Positions 25,737 through 34,512 of a stretch of DNA of 64,000 nt are shown in pieces. The position numbers were made by a program, and so were the translations under genes. The stretch's first letter is position 1. Every line of letters starts with the position of its first letter. The stretch is taken from the NCBI RefSeq assembly GCF_035920365.1, contig NZ_CP109150.1, positions 3,472,001 through 3,536,000 of the forward strand. The letters are read 5' to 3'. This stretch comes from Micromonospora sp. NBC_01740 (GTDB taxonomy: Bacteria > Actinomycetota > Actinomycetes > Mycobacteriales > Micromonosporaceae). The notes beneath the pieces are model-generated. The model did no database searches. It worked only from the letters and a program-made list of their open reading frames with translations, and was not told the origin of the DNA.

Positions 25737-26045
25737 CTACTTCACCGTCTTTATCGGCTCACCGGTCAAGGCGCTGTAGCTGACAGCAACCAAAATCATC
25801 ACGCCGGCCACTGCGAAAGCTACGCCTATCACCCGTTCCAGCAGGATGAAGCGCGCTAGACGCTCCTCATGCGGGACGTCGGGTAGCGAGCGCCACGGTG
25901 GGACTCGCCGTAGCACGCTCGCCGTGGACATCGATCGCCGAATATGCCACTCCGTCACCCCGCGAAAGTTGGTGGCCAGGGCGACGCCTAGGAGGCTCAC
26001 AGCCGGGCCGATGATGACAGCCGCCAGGACACGCCAGGTCTCCAT
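25737..26045 (-). CDS. Small membrane protein
   Basis: The 102-residue protein starts at ATG 26045, four bases after GAGAGGGG. It has two predicted spans: VLAAVIIGPAVSLLGVALAT near the start, and VIGVAFAVAGVMILVAVSYS near the end. A charged loop of about 40 residues (WHIRRSMSTASVLRRVPPWR) lies between them. The family is not recognised. No operon partner. Confidence 0.65.
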   Translation of the reverse strand: METWRVLAAVIIGPAVSLLGVALATNFRGVTEWHIRRSMSTASVLRRVPPWRSLPDVPHEERLARFILLERVIGVAFAVAGVMILVAVSYSALTGEPIKTVK

Positions 26046-26425
26046 CTGACCCCTCTCGGTGTGTGACGGCGGGCGCGGGCAGCGCGGGACGCCTGTGGAC
26101 TCCGGTGGGCCGTTCGAACAGCTCAGCCCTGCTGATGACACAGCTCAACGACGGCCGGTGCTTCCTAGGGACGAAGCAGTCACGAGAGTTTTTGCGAAGC
26201 AGGGCCGACGGCCCGATCGCATTGCGGTCCCGCCCATCACCGTGTGGACGCCCCTGCGGCCTGCCGGCCGGTTGTCTCCTGTTGCTGTCGGCCGCGTCGG
26301 TGACAGCAGCCAGCCGGGACGAGGGCAGCCGCTGGCGGCCGAGTGCGAACCATCGCCCTGAGGGTGCGTACGCGGATGGACGTTGCCGCACGGAGCGCAC
26401 AGGACCTACATGCGAGGAGCAATCG
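26046..26425. other. No gene recognised
   Basis: The gap between the small membrane protein gene and the HAD gene, both leftward. No conserved element was seen. Confidence 0.4.
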
Positions 26426-26941
26426 TCAAATCCTGTGGTTGACCCAGGCTGCGTGTAGCCATTGATCGAGGGCTGCGAAGTCGTCGTCGGTGAGGCCCCG
26501 CGATGCCACGACGTGATGGAGGAGGGCTCGGCCGGGATGGTGCGCGGACACCCAGTCCCGATCAGCGTCGCTGATCTCGTCGTCGACCCAGGCGAACGGG
26601 CGTCCCTCCGCCCACGCCACCACGGTCCGGGTCTTCCAGTGAAGTCCGAACCACTGGTCCTCACGTTCGTGCTTGTCCGAGGCCTCCGGCCAGCGCACGA
26701 CTGGTAGGCGTGGCAACCCGATCCGGGGCGCGATCTCGGTGTTCGCCTCCTCTTCCCAGGTCGTGGCCCAGACCAACGCACATGGCAGCGCCGCCAGACG
26801 ATGCCCGACTTGTGGGTCGAGCCGCGACAGATGCGAGGTCGACACGTCGCCTGCCAGTTCGCGCTGCGGGCCGTCCCCGAACGGAAGGAGCGGCCCATCG
26901 ACATCGAGGAACAGCAGTGGACTCTCCGCAGGGTCGGTCAT
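26426..26941 (-). CDS. HAD-superfamily domain protein
   Basis: From ATG 26941 the protein has 171 residues. LLFLDVDGPLLPF carries the HAD motif I (DxDG), with the nucleophilic and acid/base aspartates. WATTWEEEANTEIAPRIGLP and PFAWVDDEISDADRDW supply later motifs including the metal-binding DDE. It resembles the small HAD proteins often annotated as secreted or RNA-repair-associated hydrolases in actinomycetes; the substrate is unknown. The start overlaps the stop of an IS256 remnant by an ATGA, so its native promoter region has probably been replaced. No ribosome-binding site is clear. Confidence 0.8.
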   Translation of the reverse strand: MTDPAESPLLFLDVDGPLLPFGDGPQRELAGDVSTSHLSRLDPQVGHRLAALPCALVWATTWEEEANTEIAPRIGLPRLPVVRWPEASDKHEREDQWFGLHWKTRTVVAWAEGRPFAWVDDEISDADRDWVSAHHPGRALLHHVVASRGLTDDDFAALDQWLHAAWVNHRI

Positions 26942-27084
26942 GCCGCAGCGAACTGTTCGCGCTCGACGAGCACGCCCTTGTCGGATCGGGCCCCGGCCCG
27001 CACGAGAGCGACCTGGTGAGGGGCGTTGACCGCGCGCCAGCGTTTCTGGGCGGATTCGATGAGCTCGAACGTCATCGCAAAGGC
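26938..27084 (-). pseudogene. IS256-family transposase C-terminal remnant
   Basis: About 48 codons, FAMTFELIESAQKRWRAVNA then PHQVALVRAGARSDKGVLVE, match the end of IS256-type mutator transposases as known from actinomycetes. The rest of the transposase is absent. The remnant ends exactly at the HAD gene start. Confidence 0.75.
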
Positions 27085-27486
27085 GGCTGCGCGGGATCCG
27101 GCACCGCGTGACCTTGGTGCGCAGCCGCACGCCGATGGGGTGTCGGCAGAGGGGGAGGGAGTCCCGGCCGTCACCACGCCGATCATGTCACCGCAGTTCA
27201 CGCGACTGTCCGTCCATTTCCGCATCGACGTTTGATCCCTTCCGATAACCAGTGCAGGAACGAGCAGCCCAAGGTCCGCATTCAGCGCCTCGTGTGAGGC
27301 CAGCAGTACAGCAGGGAAGTGCCGCAGCCGTGCCAGCCGACCCGGCCCGAGACGAGCTTCAGCAGGCTGGATGACCTCGGACGGGGGCGCCGCGCGAGAC
27401 CAGCCCTGTGGCGTACGAGTGCCGCAGGTGCGCTACGGGCTGGTGGACCGTGAAGACGGCGCCATGAGATCTACGCCCTTGATTGA

Positions 27487-27648
27487 CTTGTCGCAAGGCT
27501 TGACGCGGCAAGCCGCGCCGCCGGCGAGTACGCCGCCGTCATCGCCAGCGTCGGCATCGACACCAACGAGGCCATCCGCATCGTCCAGGCGGCGCTGACC
27601 AAGGGCATCGCAGCAGCTCCCGCCACAGGGGAGCCGAAGGAGGCATGA
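27487..27648 (+). pseudogene. 5'-truncated small gene
   Basis: An open frame after a TGA at 27484-27486 encodes RAAGEYAAVIASVGIDTNEA, then IRIVQAALTKGIAAAPATG, ending at 27648, two bases before the GOLPH3-like gene. No start codon exists in frame, so the 5' part is lost. It was probably the upstream partner in that operon. Confidence 0.45.
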
Positions 27649-27649
27649 C

Positions 27650-28272
27650 GTGGCCGTACCCGACAGCCTTCCCGAGCGCATCTTCGTGCTGGCCTACGAC
27701 CCGGACAAAGGCGGCGTCGGCCTGGGTACCAACCTGGGCGCCATGCTCCGTGCCGCGGCCCTCGCCGACCTCCACCGGGGCGGCCACCTCACCGACGCAT
27801 GTGGCCGCGTCGCCATCGACGTTCGGCACCCCTGCCGCGATCCCGTCCTCGACGCGCTCCTCGAAGAGATCGCCGGCTCCAAGCCGCACACATGGCAGTC
27901 CTGGATCGGCCACAGGCAGGGCACCACCGTCCGAGCGGTACGCCAGCAGCTCAGCGACGGCGGTTGGGTCCACCTCCAACCCGCAAGATTCTCGGGCTGT
28001 TCCCCACCACCAGGGTGCCCCTCCGCGACCCCCGCGTCCGCACGGAACTCCTCGACCTGGTCAACGCCGCCCTGCACCAACCCGTCGGCAGCATCGACTC
28101 CGCCGACGCCGCACTCGTGGCCATCGTTGCCGCCGGCGACCTGACGCTCGTCCTCGACCGTGGGACCAGACGCGCCAACAAGCAGCGCATCCAGGAACTC
28201 ACCAAGCTCAGCGGACCGATCGGCCCCGCCCTGCGCAAATCGATCCAGGCCGCCGCGGTCGGTGAGGTCTAG
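27650..28272 (+). pseudogene. GOLPH3/GPP34-like gene with one frameshift
   Basis: It starts at GTG 27650, seven bases after GGAGG: PDSLPERIFVLAYDPDKGGV, GLGTNLGAMLRAAALADLHR and so on, fitting the GPP34 (GOLPH3/VPS74-like) family common in actinomycetes. Around 27981 the frame shifts by one base, and the family pattern continues as RKILGLFPTTRVPLRDPRVR, then ALVAIVAAGDLTLVLDRGTR, to the stop at 28272. A single lesion makes either recent inactivation or a sequencing error possible. Bacterial members are of unknown function. Confidence 0.75.
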
Positions 28273-28453
28273 TCGTCACCGGGATGAGGGGATCGACAGG
28301 ACCGACAGGCTCGACATCGACAGGCTGTCGAAACGCCACGGCGAGGCGGAACTGTCTCCAGCGGCCACCTGACGCGCGAGGTGGTACGGCGGGGGAGAAC
28401 GCGCCGTCCGATCGCCGCCAGACGGCGGGTCTCCTGTCGGCCAGGCTGCTGTC

Positions 28454-29197
28454 ATGAACAACGCACTTGACGGCAAGGTGGCTCTGGTTACTGGTGGTGG
28501 TCGCGGCATCGGCGCTGCGGTGGCGCTGCGCCTGGCGGAGGACGGCGCCGATGTGGCGTTGACGTTCCAGCAGAATCAGCAGCGCGCCGATGACGTGGTG
28601 GACCAGATCAAGGCTGCGGGACGGCGGGCCATCGCCGTGCAGGCGGACAGCGCCGACCCGGCGGCCGTGGTCGGCGCGGTCGACCGGGTCGCCGGCGAGC
28701 TGGGCCGGTTGGACATCCTGGTCAACAACGCCGGCGCGTTCCTGCTCGGACCGTTGGAGCAACTTAAGCTGGAGGAGTTCGAACAGACCGTCGCGGTCAA
28801 CGTCCGGGCACCGTTCATCGCCTCCCAGGCTGCGGTGCGACACATGTCGGCCGGTGGGCGGATCATCAACATCGGCAGCAACGTGGCAGAGCGGGCTGTC
28901 TTCCCGGGCTTCGCGCTGTATGCGATGAGCAAGACCGCCCTGATCGGCCTGACCAAAGCGCTCGGACGCGAACTCGGCGGCAGGGCGATCACCGTGAATC
29001 TGGTGAATCCAGGGGCCACGGACACGGAGCTGAACCCGGCCGACGGCCCCAATGCCGACACGATCAACGGGTACACCGCCCTCGGCCACTACGCGGACCC
29101 GGCCGATGTGGCAGCAGCGGTGGCGTTCCTCGCCGGCGCCGGCGGGCGCTACGTCACCGGGGCGACGATCAACGTGGACGGCGGCTTCACCATCTGA
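28454..29197 (+). CDS. Short-chain dehydrogenase/reductase (FabG-like)
   Basis: The 247-residue protein is a classical SDR. GGGRGIGAAVALRLAEDGAD gives the TGxxxGxG cofactor loop, NNAGAF the NNAG motif, GRIINIGSNVA the catalytic serine region, and YAMSK the YxxxK pair. It ends VTGATINVDGGF. It should use NAD(P)H to reduce or oxidise a small carbonyl or alcohol. It is convergent with a MerR-methyltransferase gene and separated from it by a strong hairpin; it is probably not part of the biosynthetic cluster, which begins 1.4 kb to the right. Confidence 0.92.
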   Translation: MNNALDGKVALVTGGGRGIGAAVALRLAEDGADVALTFQQNQQRADDVVDQIKAAGRRAIAVQADSADPAAVVGAVDRVAGELGRLDILVNNAGAFLLGPLEQLKLEEFEQTVAVNVRAPFIASQAAVRHMSAGGRIINIGSNVAERAVFPGFALYAMSKTALIGLTKALGRELGGRAITVNLVNPGATDTELNPADGPNADTINGYTALGHYADPADVAAAVAFLAGAGGRYVTGATINVDGGFTI

Positions 29198-29226
29198 TCG
29201 CCGCCGTCCCGGCCACCCTTGCACGC

Positions 29227-29265
29227 GGCTACGGCCCGTTCCTCCGCCGGGAACGGGCCGTAGCC
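29227..29265. terminator. Bidirectional hairpin terminator
   Basis: Perfect 16-bp arms GGCTACGGCCCGTTCC (29227-29242) and its complement (29250-29265) with a 7-nt loop, between the convergent SDR gene and the MerR-methyltransferase gene. Confidence 0.8.
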
Positions 29266-29387
29266 TTTGCCGGTCAATCAGCACCCGAGCCGGACCACCT
29301 CCATCCGGCACGTCCGGATGCCGTACACCGGTGGGCCGATCAGCGTGCGCCGGATCTGCGTCTCGCGCCCGGATGCCGCAGGGCGGC

Positions 29388-30503
29388 TCAGGCCACGAGC
29401 AGGCGGAGGCCGAGCTCTGCCGTGTCGAGGGCGAGGAGGTCGCGGTTGCGCTCGGCCCACCGGCCTGAGGCGAGGTCTTCGCGGAGATTGCGGACTGCCC
29501 GTTGCTCAGCCTGCGGTCCGACCCTGGTCCACACCGAGACCGCGCGGCGGACATGTTCGTCGAGGTACGCCTCGGGCCGGCGCCAGTGTGCCTCGAAGAA
29601 GCCGTCGGCGCAGTTCCACGGGACGAGCAACGGCTCCGCGCGTCCTCCGATCGCGCTGGTCAGGTCGGCCAGTGAGGGCCAGCCGACGAGAAGGTTCGCG
29701 AACTCGGGCAGGTAGTCACGGGTGAGCCAGAACCGTTCACGCCAGCCGGTGTCATCGGCGTCGTACGTGAACACCACCACGCGGCGGGCCACCCGCCGCA
29801 TCTCACGCAGCCCGGCGACGGGGTCCGGCCAGTGGTGGACGGTGCTGACGGCCATCGCGGCGTCGAAGGACTGGTCCTCGAACGGCAGATTCTCCGCATG
29901 GGCGGCCACGCACGGCGCGGCGCCCACGGGACGCTGCGCCCGCATGACCGCCGACGGTTCCACCGCCGTGACGTCCCGGTCGGGTGGTTCGTAGGAGCCG
30001 GTGCCAGCCCCGACGTTCAGCACCGTTCGTGCGTCCCCCAGCGCATCCCAGATGCGTGCGGCGATCCGTGGCTCGGTGCGTCGCGTCGCCGGGTAGGCAG
30101 ATCCGATGGCGTCGTACAACTGTGCCCCGAACACCTTCAGTTGCTCCTCCGGCGTCGTCCTGATCCCGATCGCCCGTGCCTCCAGTTCCCTGTCTATGGC
30201 CGTCACCATGGCGGCAGCACGGTCGCGCTGGTCCATCAGCAGGCCACGCAGCCGGCACAGGTGCGCGACCGCGTCGGTGGCCGGGTCGTCGACCAGAGCC
30301 GCGATCTCCCGCAGCCCGAAGCCGAGCCGCCGGTAGGCGAGCACCTCCCGCAGCCGCTCCACATCGCCCGCCGAGTAGGCCCGGTGCCCGGCCGCGGTCC
30401 GCGTGGACGGCTCCAGGAGGCCGATCTCGTCGTAGTGATGCAGGGTGCGGACGCTGACCCCGGCCAACTCCGCCACGCGCCCCACCGTCAGGTGCTCCGC
30501 CAC
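29388..30503 (-). CDS. MerR-family regulator fused to a SAM-dependent methyltransferase
   Basis: The 371-residue protein starts at GTG 30503. Residues 1-110 are a MerR DNA-binding domain: LTVGRVAELAGVSVRTLHHY, DEIGLLEPSTRTAAGHRAYS, and a coiled-coil helix MDQRDRAAAMVTAIDRELEA. From about residue 135 follows a class I methyltransferase: TVLNVGAGTGSYEPPDRDVT (motif I), AENLPFEDQSFDAAMAVSTV (motifs II-III) and REMRRVARRVVVFTY. In the TipA/MerR group the C-terminus usually senses a ligand; here an enzyme-like domain takes its place. It borders the biosynthetic cluster and could regulate it, but the 149-bp gap at 30504-30651 to the first cluster gene carries no proven operator. Confidence 0.85.
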   Translation of the reverse strand: MAEHLTVGRVAELAGVSVRTLHHYDEIGLLEPSTRTAAGHRAYSAGDVERLREVLAYRRLGFGLREIAALVDDPATDAVAHLCRLRGLLMDQRDRAAAMVTAIDRELEARAIGIRTTPEEQLKVFGAQLYDAIGSAYPATRRTEPRIAARIWDALGDARTVLNVGAGTGSYEPPDRDVTAVEPSAVMRAQRPVGAAPCVAAHAENLPFEDQSFDAAMAVSTVHHWPDPVAGLREMRRVARRVVVFTYDADDTGWRERFWLTRDYLPEFANLLVGWPSLADLTSAIGGRAEPLLVPWNCADGFFEAHWRRPEAYLDEHVRRAVSVWTRVGPQAEQRAVRNLREDLASGRWAERNRDLLALDTAELGLRLLVA

Positions 30504-30651
30504 GCCCCCGACTATGTGGCATGACGTCGCGTGAGGAGCAAGCGCTTCGCCGCCGGCGCGTGGCGGGCGGCGACTGACCGTGGAGCCGTCGTCCCTACGA
30601 CAGGGCCGAGGAACGCGAATCACCCCGGTGCCGGTCCGCCCTGCATGCCGA

Positions 30652-31692
30652 TTACGGACCGACCGGGAAAGCGGGAAGCGGGGCCAGGAGCGGTCGACCC
30701 AACCCGGTGAGGAGCTTCGCGAGCCGATCGGCGAAGTGCAGCCATTCGGCAGGGCGCAGCGCCTGATCGGCGTCGCACCGCGCCGTCGCGGCGTCGCTGT
30801 GGACGTCGATGAGCAGGCCGTCGGCGCCGGCGGCTGCGGCAGCCAGTGCCATGGGCTCGACGAGCCCCCGGTTACCGGTGCCGTGGCTCGGGTCGACGAG
30901 GACGGGGAGGTGACTGAGCTGCTTCACCATGGGGACCGCGCTCAGGTCCAGGGTGAAGCGGGTCGCCCCTTCGAAGGTGCGGATCCCCCGCTCACAGAGC
31001 ACGACGTTGGGATTGCCCCGAGCCAGCACGTACTCGGCCGCGTAGAGCCATTCCTTGATCGTGCACCCGAAGCCCCGCTTCAACAGCACCGGGAGGCCGG
31101 TCTCGGCGACCGCCGCCAGGAGCGAGAAGTTCTGCGCGTTGCGGGTGCCGATCTGCAGCATGTCGGCGTGTTCGGCGACCAGCCGGGCATGCCCGGGCTC
31201 CACCACCTCGGTGACCACCGGCAGCCCCACCTCGCGGCCGGCCTCCGCGAGCATCCGTACGCCCTCGATGCCCAGGCCCTGGAAGTCGTACGGGGACGTG
31301 CGCGGCTTGAAGCCGCCGCCGCGTAGCGCCCCGGCGCCGCCCCGGCGCACCAGGTCGGCGCAGTCGGACACCTGTTCGCGGCCCTCGACCGCGCAGGGCC
31401 CGGCGATCACGACGAACCCCTCACCACCGATGCCCAGTTGCGGGCCGAGGAACACGACCGAGCCGTCCGGCACGACGTCCCGGCTGGCCAGCGGTGGGTT
31501 CGCGTGCGACATGAGCACCTGCTCGACGCAGTCCAGCGCGGACAGCCGGTGGGTCAGCAGCACGTCCCCGTCGGGGAGGAACGCCACGGGCCGACCGCCG
31601 AGCACACAGGTCACGGGTGAGTGGGGGAGCGCGGCGACGGCCCGTAGGGAGGATGCGTCGGGATGCGTGCCACTTTTCATGATGACGAGCAC
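30652..31692 (-). CDS. DAHP synthase (class I beta, AroG/KdsA type)
   Basis: It condenses phosphoenolpyruvate and erythrose 4-phosphate, the entry to the shikimate pathway. GTG 31692, behind GGAGG, is preferred over the ATG at 31680. The 346-residue protein has an N-terminal extension of about 75 residues, then [73 protein letters not shown] and [15 protein letters not shown], all signatures of the class. A dedicated copy in a cluster that uses chorismate is a common way to raise precursor supply. It is the last gene of the leftward operon that runs from the P450. Confidence 0.93.
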   Translation of the reverse strand: MLVIMKSGTHPDASSLRAVAALPHSPVTCVLGGRPVAFLPDGDVLLTHRLSALDCVEQVLMSHANPPLASRDVVPDGSVVFLGPQLGIGGEGFVVIAGPCAVEGREQVSDCADLVRRGGAGALRGGGFKPRTSPYDFQGLGIEGVRMLAEAGREVGLPVVTEVVEPGHARLVAEHADMLQIGTRNAQNFSLLAAVAETGLPVLLKRGFGCTIKEWLYAAEYVLARGNPNVVLCERGIRTFEGATRFTLDLSAVPMVKQLSHLPVLVDPSHGTGNRGLVEPMALAAAAAGADGLLIDVHSDAATARCDADQALRPAEWLHFADRLAKLLTGLGRPLLAPLPAFPVGP

Positions 31693-31742
31693 TGTGCCTC
31701 CGTGCCGATGCGCTGGATGGGCGGAAGGGTGGGTGGACGGGT

Positions 31743-32792
31743 TCAGGACGCCGCTGCGGGCAGGTGCAGTGCGCCGCGGAAGAACGCCCCGATCTGTTCC
31801 TCGAGCCGGGCGAGCGCGTAGCCGCCCTCCTGGATGACCAGGAGCGGCCGACCTAGGGCGACGAGGCTCCTGCCCAGGTGCCACAGATCCTCGTCACCGA
31901 CGTCGAACGTGCCGACCGGATCGTCGGCGGCGATGTCCAGCCCGAGCGACACCACGACCGTCGCCGGATCGAACCTGAGCACCCGCTCCAGCAGCCGGTC
32001 GACGGTGGCGCGGTAGCGGAGGCCATCGGTGCCGTCGGGCAGCGGCAGGTTGAAGGTGGTGTCGCGGGCGTCGCCGACGCCCACCTCGTCGGGGAATCCG
32101 GAGAAGAACGGGAAGTGCCGGTCGGGGTGGCCGTGCACGGACCCGTAGAACACCTGGGGGTCGGCCCAGAAGACGTCCTGGGTGCCGTTGCCGTGGTGGA
32201 AGTCCAGGTCGACGACGGCAACCCGGCCCAGCTCCCGCAGGCTCGCTGCAGCGAGCGCGGTGTTGTTGAGGTAGCAGAACCCGCTGAAGTCCGCCACCGC
32301 CGCGTGATGCCCCGGCGGCCGGCAGAGCCCGTAGACCAGCCCGGTGCCGCTGCGGATCAGGTCGGCGCCGGTCAGCGCGAGGTCTGCCGCCTCCCGGGCG
32401 GCCGACCACGTCGACGCCATGATCGGTGAACAGGTGTCCCGGCAGTAGTATCCGGCCAGCACCCGGGCCGAGGCGTCCGCCCCGATCCGGGCCGGGCCTC
32501 CGCGCGGGCCGAAGCTGTCCGGTATGACCGGACCGGGCCGACCCTCTTCGCTCCAGCGGGCGTAGGCGGTGGCGAGGAAGCGCAGCATTCCCGGGTCGTG
32601 CACGGTCAGCAGGGACTCCTCGCCGTGCGCGGTCGGTGCGACGACGCGGGTGCCCACGGAACGAACGCCCCGCAGCAGCGCGTCGACCCGTTCCGGCCGG
32701 TCCAGCACGTCGACGATCTGCCCGTCGTCCACCTGGTGCGAGGGATCGTGCTTGCGGTGCTCTCGCCCCAGCACCGTCGTCATGTTCGACAC
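31743..32792 (-). CDS. HDAC-like/acetylpolyamine amidohydrolase
   Basis: The 349-residue protein belongs to the arginase/deacetylase superfamily and should hydrolyse an N-acetyl or other amide with zinc. Motifs: CRPPGHHAAVADFSGFCYLN (tandem histidines), VAVVDLDFHHGNGTQDVFWA (metal D and H), VVVSLGLDIAADDPVGTFDV (second metal D), and EGGYALARLEE (catalytic tyrosine region). GTG 32792 follows GAGGAGG by seven bases and overlaps the aminotransferase gene by 13 bp, so it is in the precursor operon. With the GNAT gene at 34841-35380 it could form a protect-then-deprotect pair acting on an amine of the product or precursor; this is inference. Confidence 0.88.
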   Translation of the reverse strand: MSNMTTVLGREHRKHDPSHQVDDGQIVDVLDRPERVDALLRGVRSVGTRVVAPTAHGEESLLTVHDPGMLRFLATAYARWSEEGRPGPVIPDSFGPRGGPARIGADASARVLAGYYCRDTCSPIMASTWSAAREAADLALTGADLIRSGTGLVYGLCRPPGHHAAVADFSGFCYLNNTALAAASLRELGRVAVVDLDFHHGNGTQDVFWADPQVFYGSVHGHPDRHFPFFSGFPDEVGVGDARDTTFNLPLPDGTDGLRYRATVDRLLERVLRFDPATVVVSLGLDIAADDPVGTFDVGDEDLWHLGRSLVALGRPLLVIQEGGYALARLEEQIGAFFRGALHLPAAAS

Positions 32793-33880
32793 GGCACCCC
32801 CTCCTCGTGTTGGTGCAGGGAAATCTCCTCGAGCACGTGCAGGAGCCGTTCCGTGTCCGGGCTGGTGGTGGCGGTGATCCGGATGCCGTGCCCGGGGTAG
32901 GCGCGTACCGCTATGCCGGCGGTGGCCAGCCGCAGCGCGACCGCGGCGGCGTGTCGCCCGAGTGCCAACCAGACGAAGTTCCCCTGGGAGGGCACGACCG
33001 GCCAGCCCGCCGTGTGGAGCCGCGCGGTCATGCTCTCCCGCTCGGAGACGATGCGGCGTACCCGGCGGGTGATCTCGGGTTCGTCGTGCAGCGCGGCCAC
33101 CGCCGCGGCCTCGGCGACCCGGCTCAGGCCGAACGGCAGCATCACGTTACGTAGCGCCGCGCTGACCACGGGGTGGGCGATGGCGTACGCCACCCGGAGC
33201 CCGGCCAGACCGTACGCCTTGGAGAAGGTGCGTAGCACGCACAGGTTGCCCCGGTCGGGCAGGGCCCGCAGCCCGTCCGCGAGGTCCGGCGCCGTACCGA
33301 ACTCGTGGTACGCCTCGTCGAGGACGACGGTGACCCGCGGGGGGACCGCGTCCAGGAACCGCTCCAACGCCTCCTGCGTGAAGGCCGTACCGGTGGGGTT
33401 GTTCGGATTGCACAGGAAGACCAGGCGGGTCCTCGGGCCGACCCGGTCGGCGATGTCGTCGAGGTCCAACCGGTGCTCGCGGAGCGGGGACCGCACGGGC
33501 ACCGCCTCGTGCAGCAGGGCGTCCACGAGATAGTCGTCGAACGAAGGCCAGGGGAGGACCACCTCGTCACCGGGGCCGGCGGTCGCGTGGACCAACCCGC
33601 GGCACAGGGCGACCAGTCCGGGACCGGCGACGACCATCTCCGCCGGCACCTCGCGACGGCTGGCCAGCAGGGCGGTCAGCTCCCCGTTGTCCATCGAGGG
33701 GTAGCGGTGGCCGTCCCGGCAACTGCGCAGTATCGCCTGCTGCACCGCCTCGGTGGGACCGTACGGGTTCTCGTTGAGGCCCATCCGGTGCGTGGGGCCG
33801 GCAAGCGCCAGGGGCGGCATCGGTTCGTCGGGCTCGGCGAAGGAACGCAGGGCGGGATGGTGGCGCGGCCGGTCCGTCAC
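32780..33880 (-). CDS. HisC-like aminotransferase
   Basis: The 366-residue PLP enzyme has the fold-type I, histidinol-phosphate aminotransferase pattern: MGLNENPYGPTEAVQQAI near the start, VFLCNPNNPTGTAF, VLDEAYHEFG, and the PLP lysine in LRTFSKAYGLAGLRVAY. It ends ATAGIAVRAYPGHGIRITA. Such enzymes often transaminate aromatic or prephenate-derived keto acids in secondary metabolism, so the likely substrate is the 2-keto acid made by the BacA-like protein just upstream; the genes overlap by ATGA. A genuine histidine-pathway role is unlikely in this setting. Confidence 0.88.
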   Translation of the reverse strand: MTDRPRHHPALRSFAEPDEPMPPLALAGPTHRMGLNENPYGPTEAVQQAILRSCRDGHRYPSMDNGELTALLASRREVPAEMVVAGPGLVALCRGLVHATAGPGDEVVLPWPSFDDYLVDALLHEAVPVRSPLREHRLDLDDIADRVGPRTRLVFLCNPNNPTGTAFTQEALERFLDAVPPRVTVVLDEAYHEFGTAPDLADGLRALPDRGNLCVLRTFSKAYGLAGLRVAYAIAHPVVSAALRNVMLPFGLSRVAEAAAVAALHDEPEITRRVRRIVSERESMTARLHTAGWPVVPSQGNFVWLALGRHAAAVALRLATAGIAVRAYPGHGIRITATTSPDTERLLHVLEEISLHQHEEGVPCRT

Positions 33881-34512
33881 CGCGGTCCCTCCGCCCGGTC
33901 CCCGGGGTCCGGGTCCGCGCCGATCACGGGCAGCGGCGGCAGCCGGTGGGCCACCCGCTGCGGGCGGCCGAAGACCAGCCAGCAGCAGACGACCGGGCCG
34001 ATCGTGGCCACCAGGTCCAACTCGTCGCGGTGCTCGTGGTAGCCCGGCATCGACACGATGGCCGCATCCGACCGCCCGGCGAGTGTGTGTCGCAGGGCGA
34101 TCGGCTTGGCCGAGACGTAGTCCACCCGCGAGAAGTCGGCGAGATCCAGGTAGCCGCGGGTGGCCGGCATGAGGGCGATGCTGGTCGGGCGGGCCACGTC
34201 GGCCCGCTTGACCAGCGCCAACGGCATCGTGGGCAGCGCGAAGAAGTCCACCATCGCGACCCTCCGCCAGTCGCGGGTCACCAGCAGGTCCACGTCCTGG
34301 TGCGCACTGTTGACCACCAGCAGCCGGAGGCCGTCGCCAGCGAGGAAGTCGCCTGCCGCCGCGAAGTCGGTGAGCAGGTGGATGGAGTGCCGGCCGTCCA
34401 GGCGGGTGCGGGCGTACTCGCGGGCGGCCCGTTCGTGGTCCGTCCCGGCGGGACCGAGCGTGCCGAGCGACCAGGTGGTGGGCAGGGTGGGCGACGCCGC
34501 CGGCGCGGTCAC
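33877..34512 (-). CDS. BacA-type prephenate decarboxylase-like protein
   Basis: GTG 34512 overlaps the mutase stop (GTGA), giving 211 residues, close to the 204 of bacilysin BacA. The start SLGTLGPAGTDHERAAREYA parallels BacA (LGPEGTSSEYAA) and prephenate dehydratases. LLVVNSAHQDVDLLVTRDWR occupies the substrate-loop position, and GPVVCCWLVFGR the place of the end segment. The Thr-Arg-Phe motif of true dehydratases is not found. In BacA-like enzymes, decarboxylation of prephenate proceeds without loss of the ring hydroxyl and leaves a non-aromatic dihydro ring. Here the natural substrate would be 4-amino-4-deoxyprephenate, supplied by the neighbouring mutase and synthase. The substrate is inferred from context. 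Confidence 0.75.
   Translation of the reverse strand: MTAPAASPTLPTTWSLGTLGPAGTDHERAAREYARTRLDGRHSIHLLTDFAAAGDFLAGDGLRLLVVNSAHQDVDLLVTRDWRRVAMVDFFALPTMPLALVKRADVARPTSIALMPATRGYLDLADFSRVDYVSAKPIALRHTLAGRSDAAIVSMPGYHEHRDELDLVATIGPVVCCWLVFGRPQRVAHRLPPLPVIGADPDPGDRAEGPR

Noticed and set aside
30652..31884. DAHP synthase starting at 31884 (410 residues)
   Set aside because: The extra 64 residues overlap the HDAC-like gene, are of shadow-frame composition, and the GGAGG-preceded GTG at 31692 begins the conserved protein.
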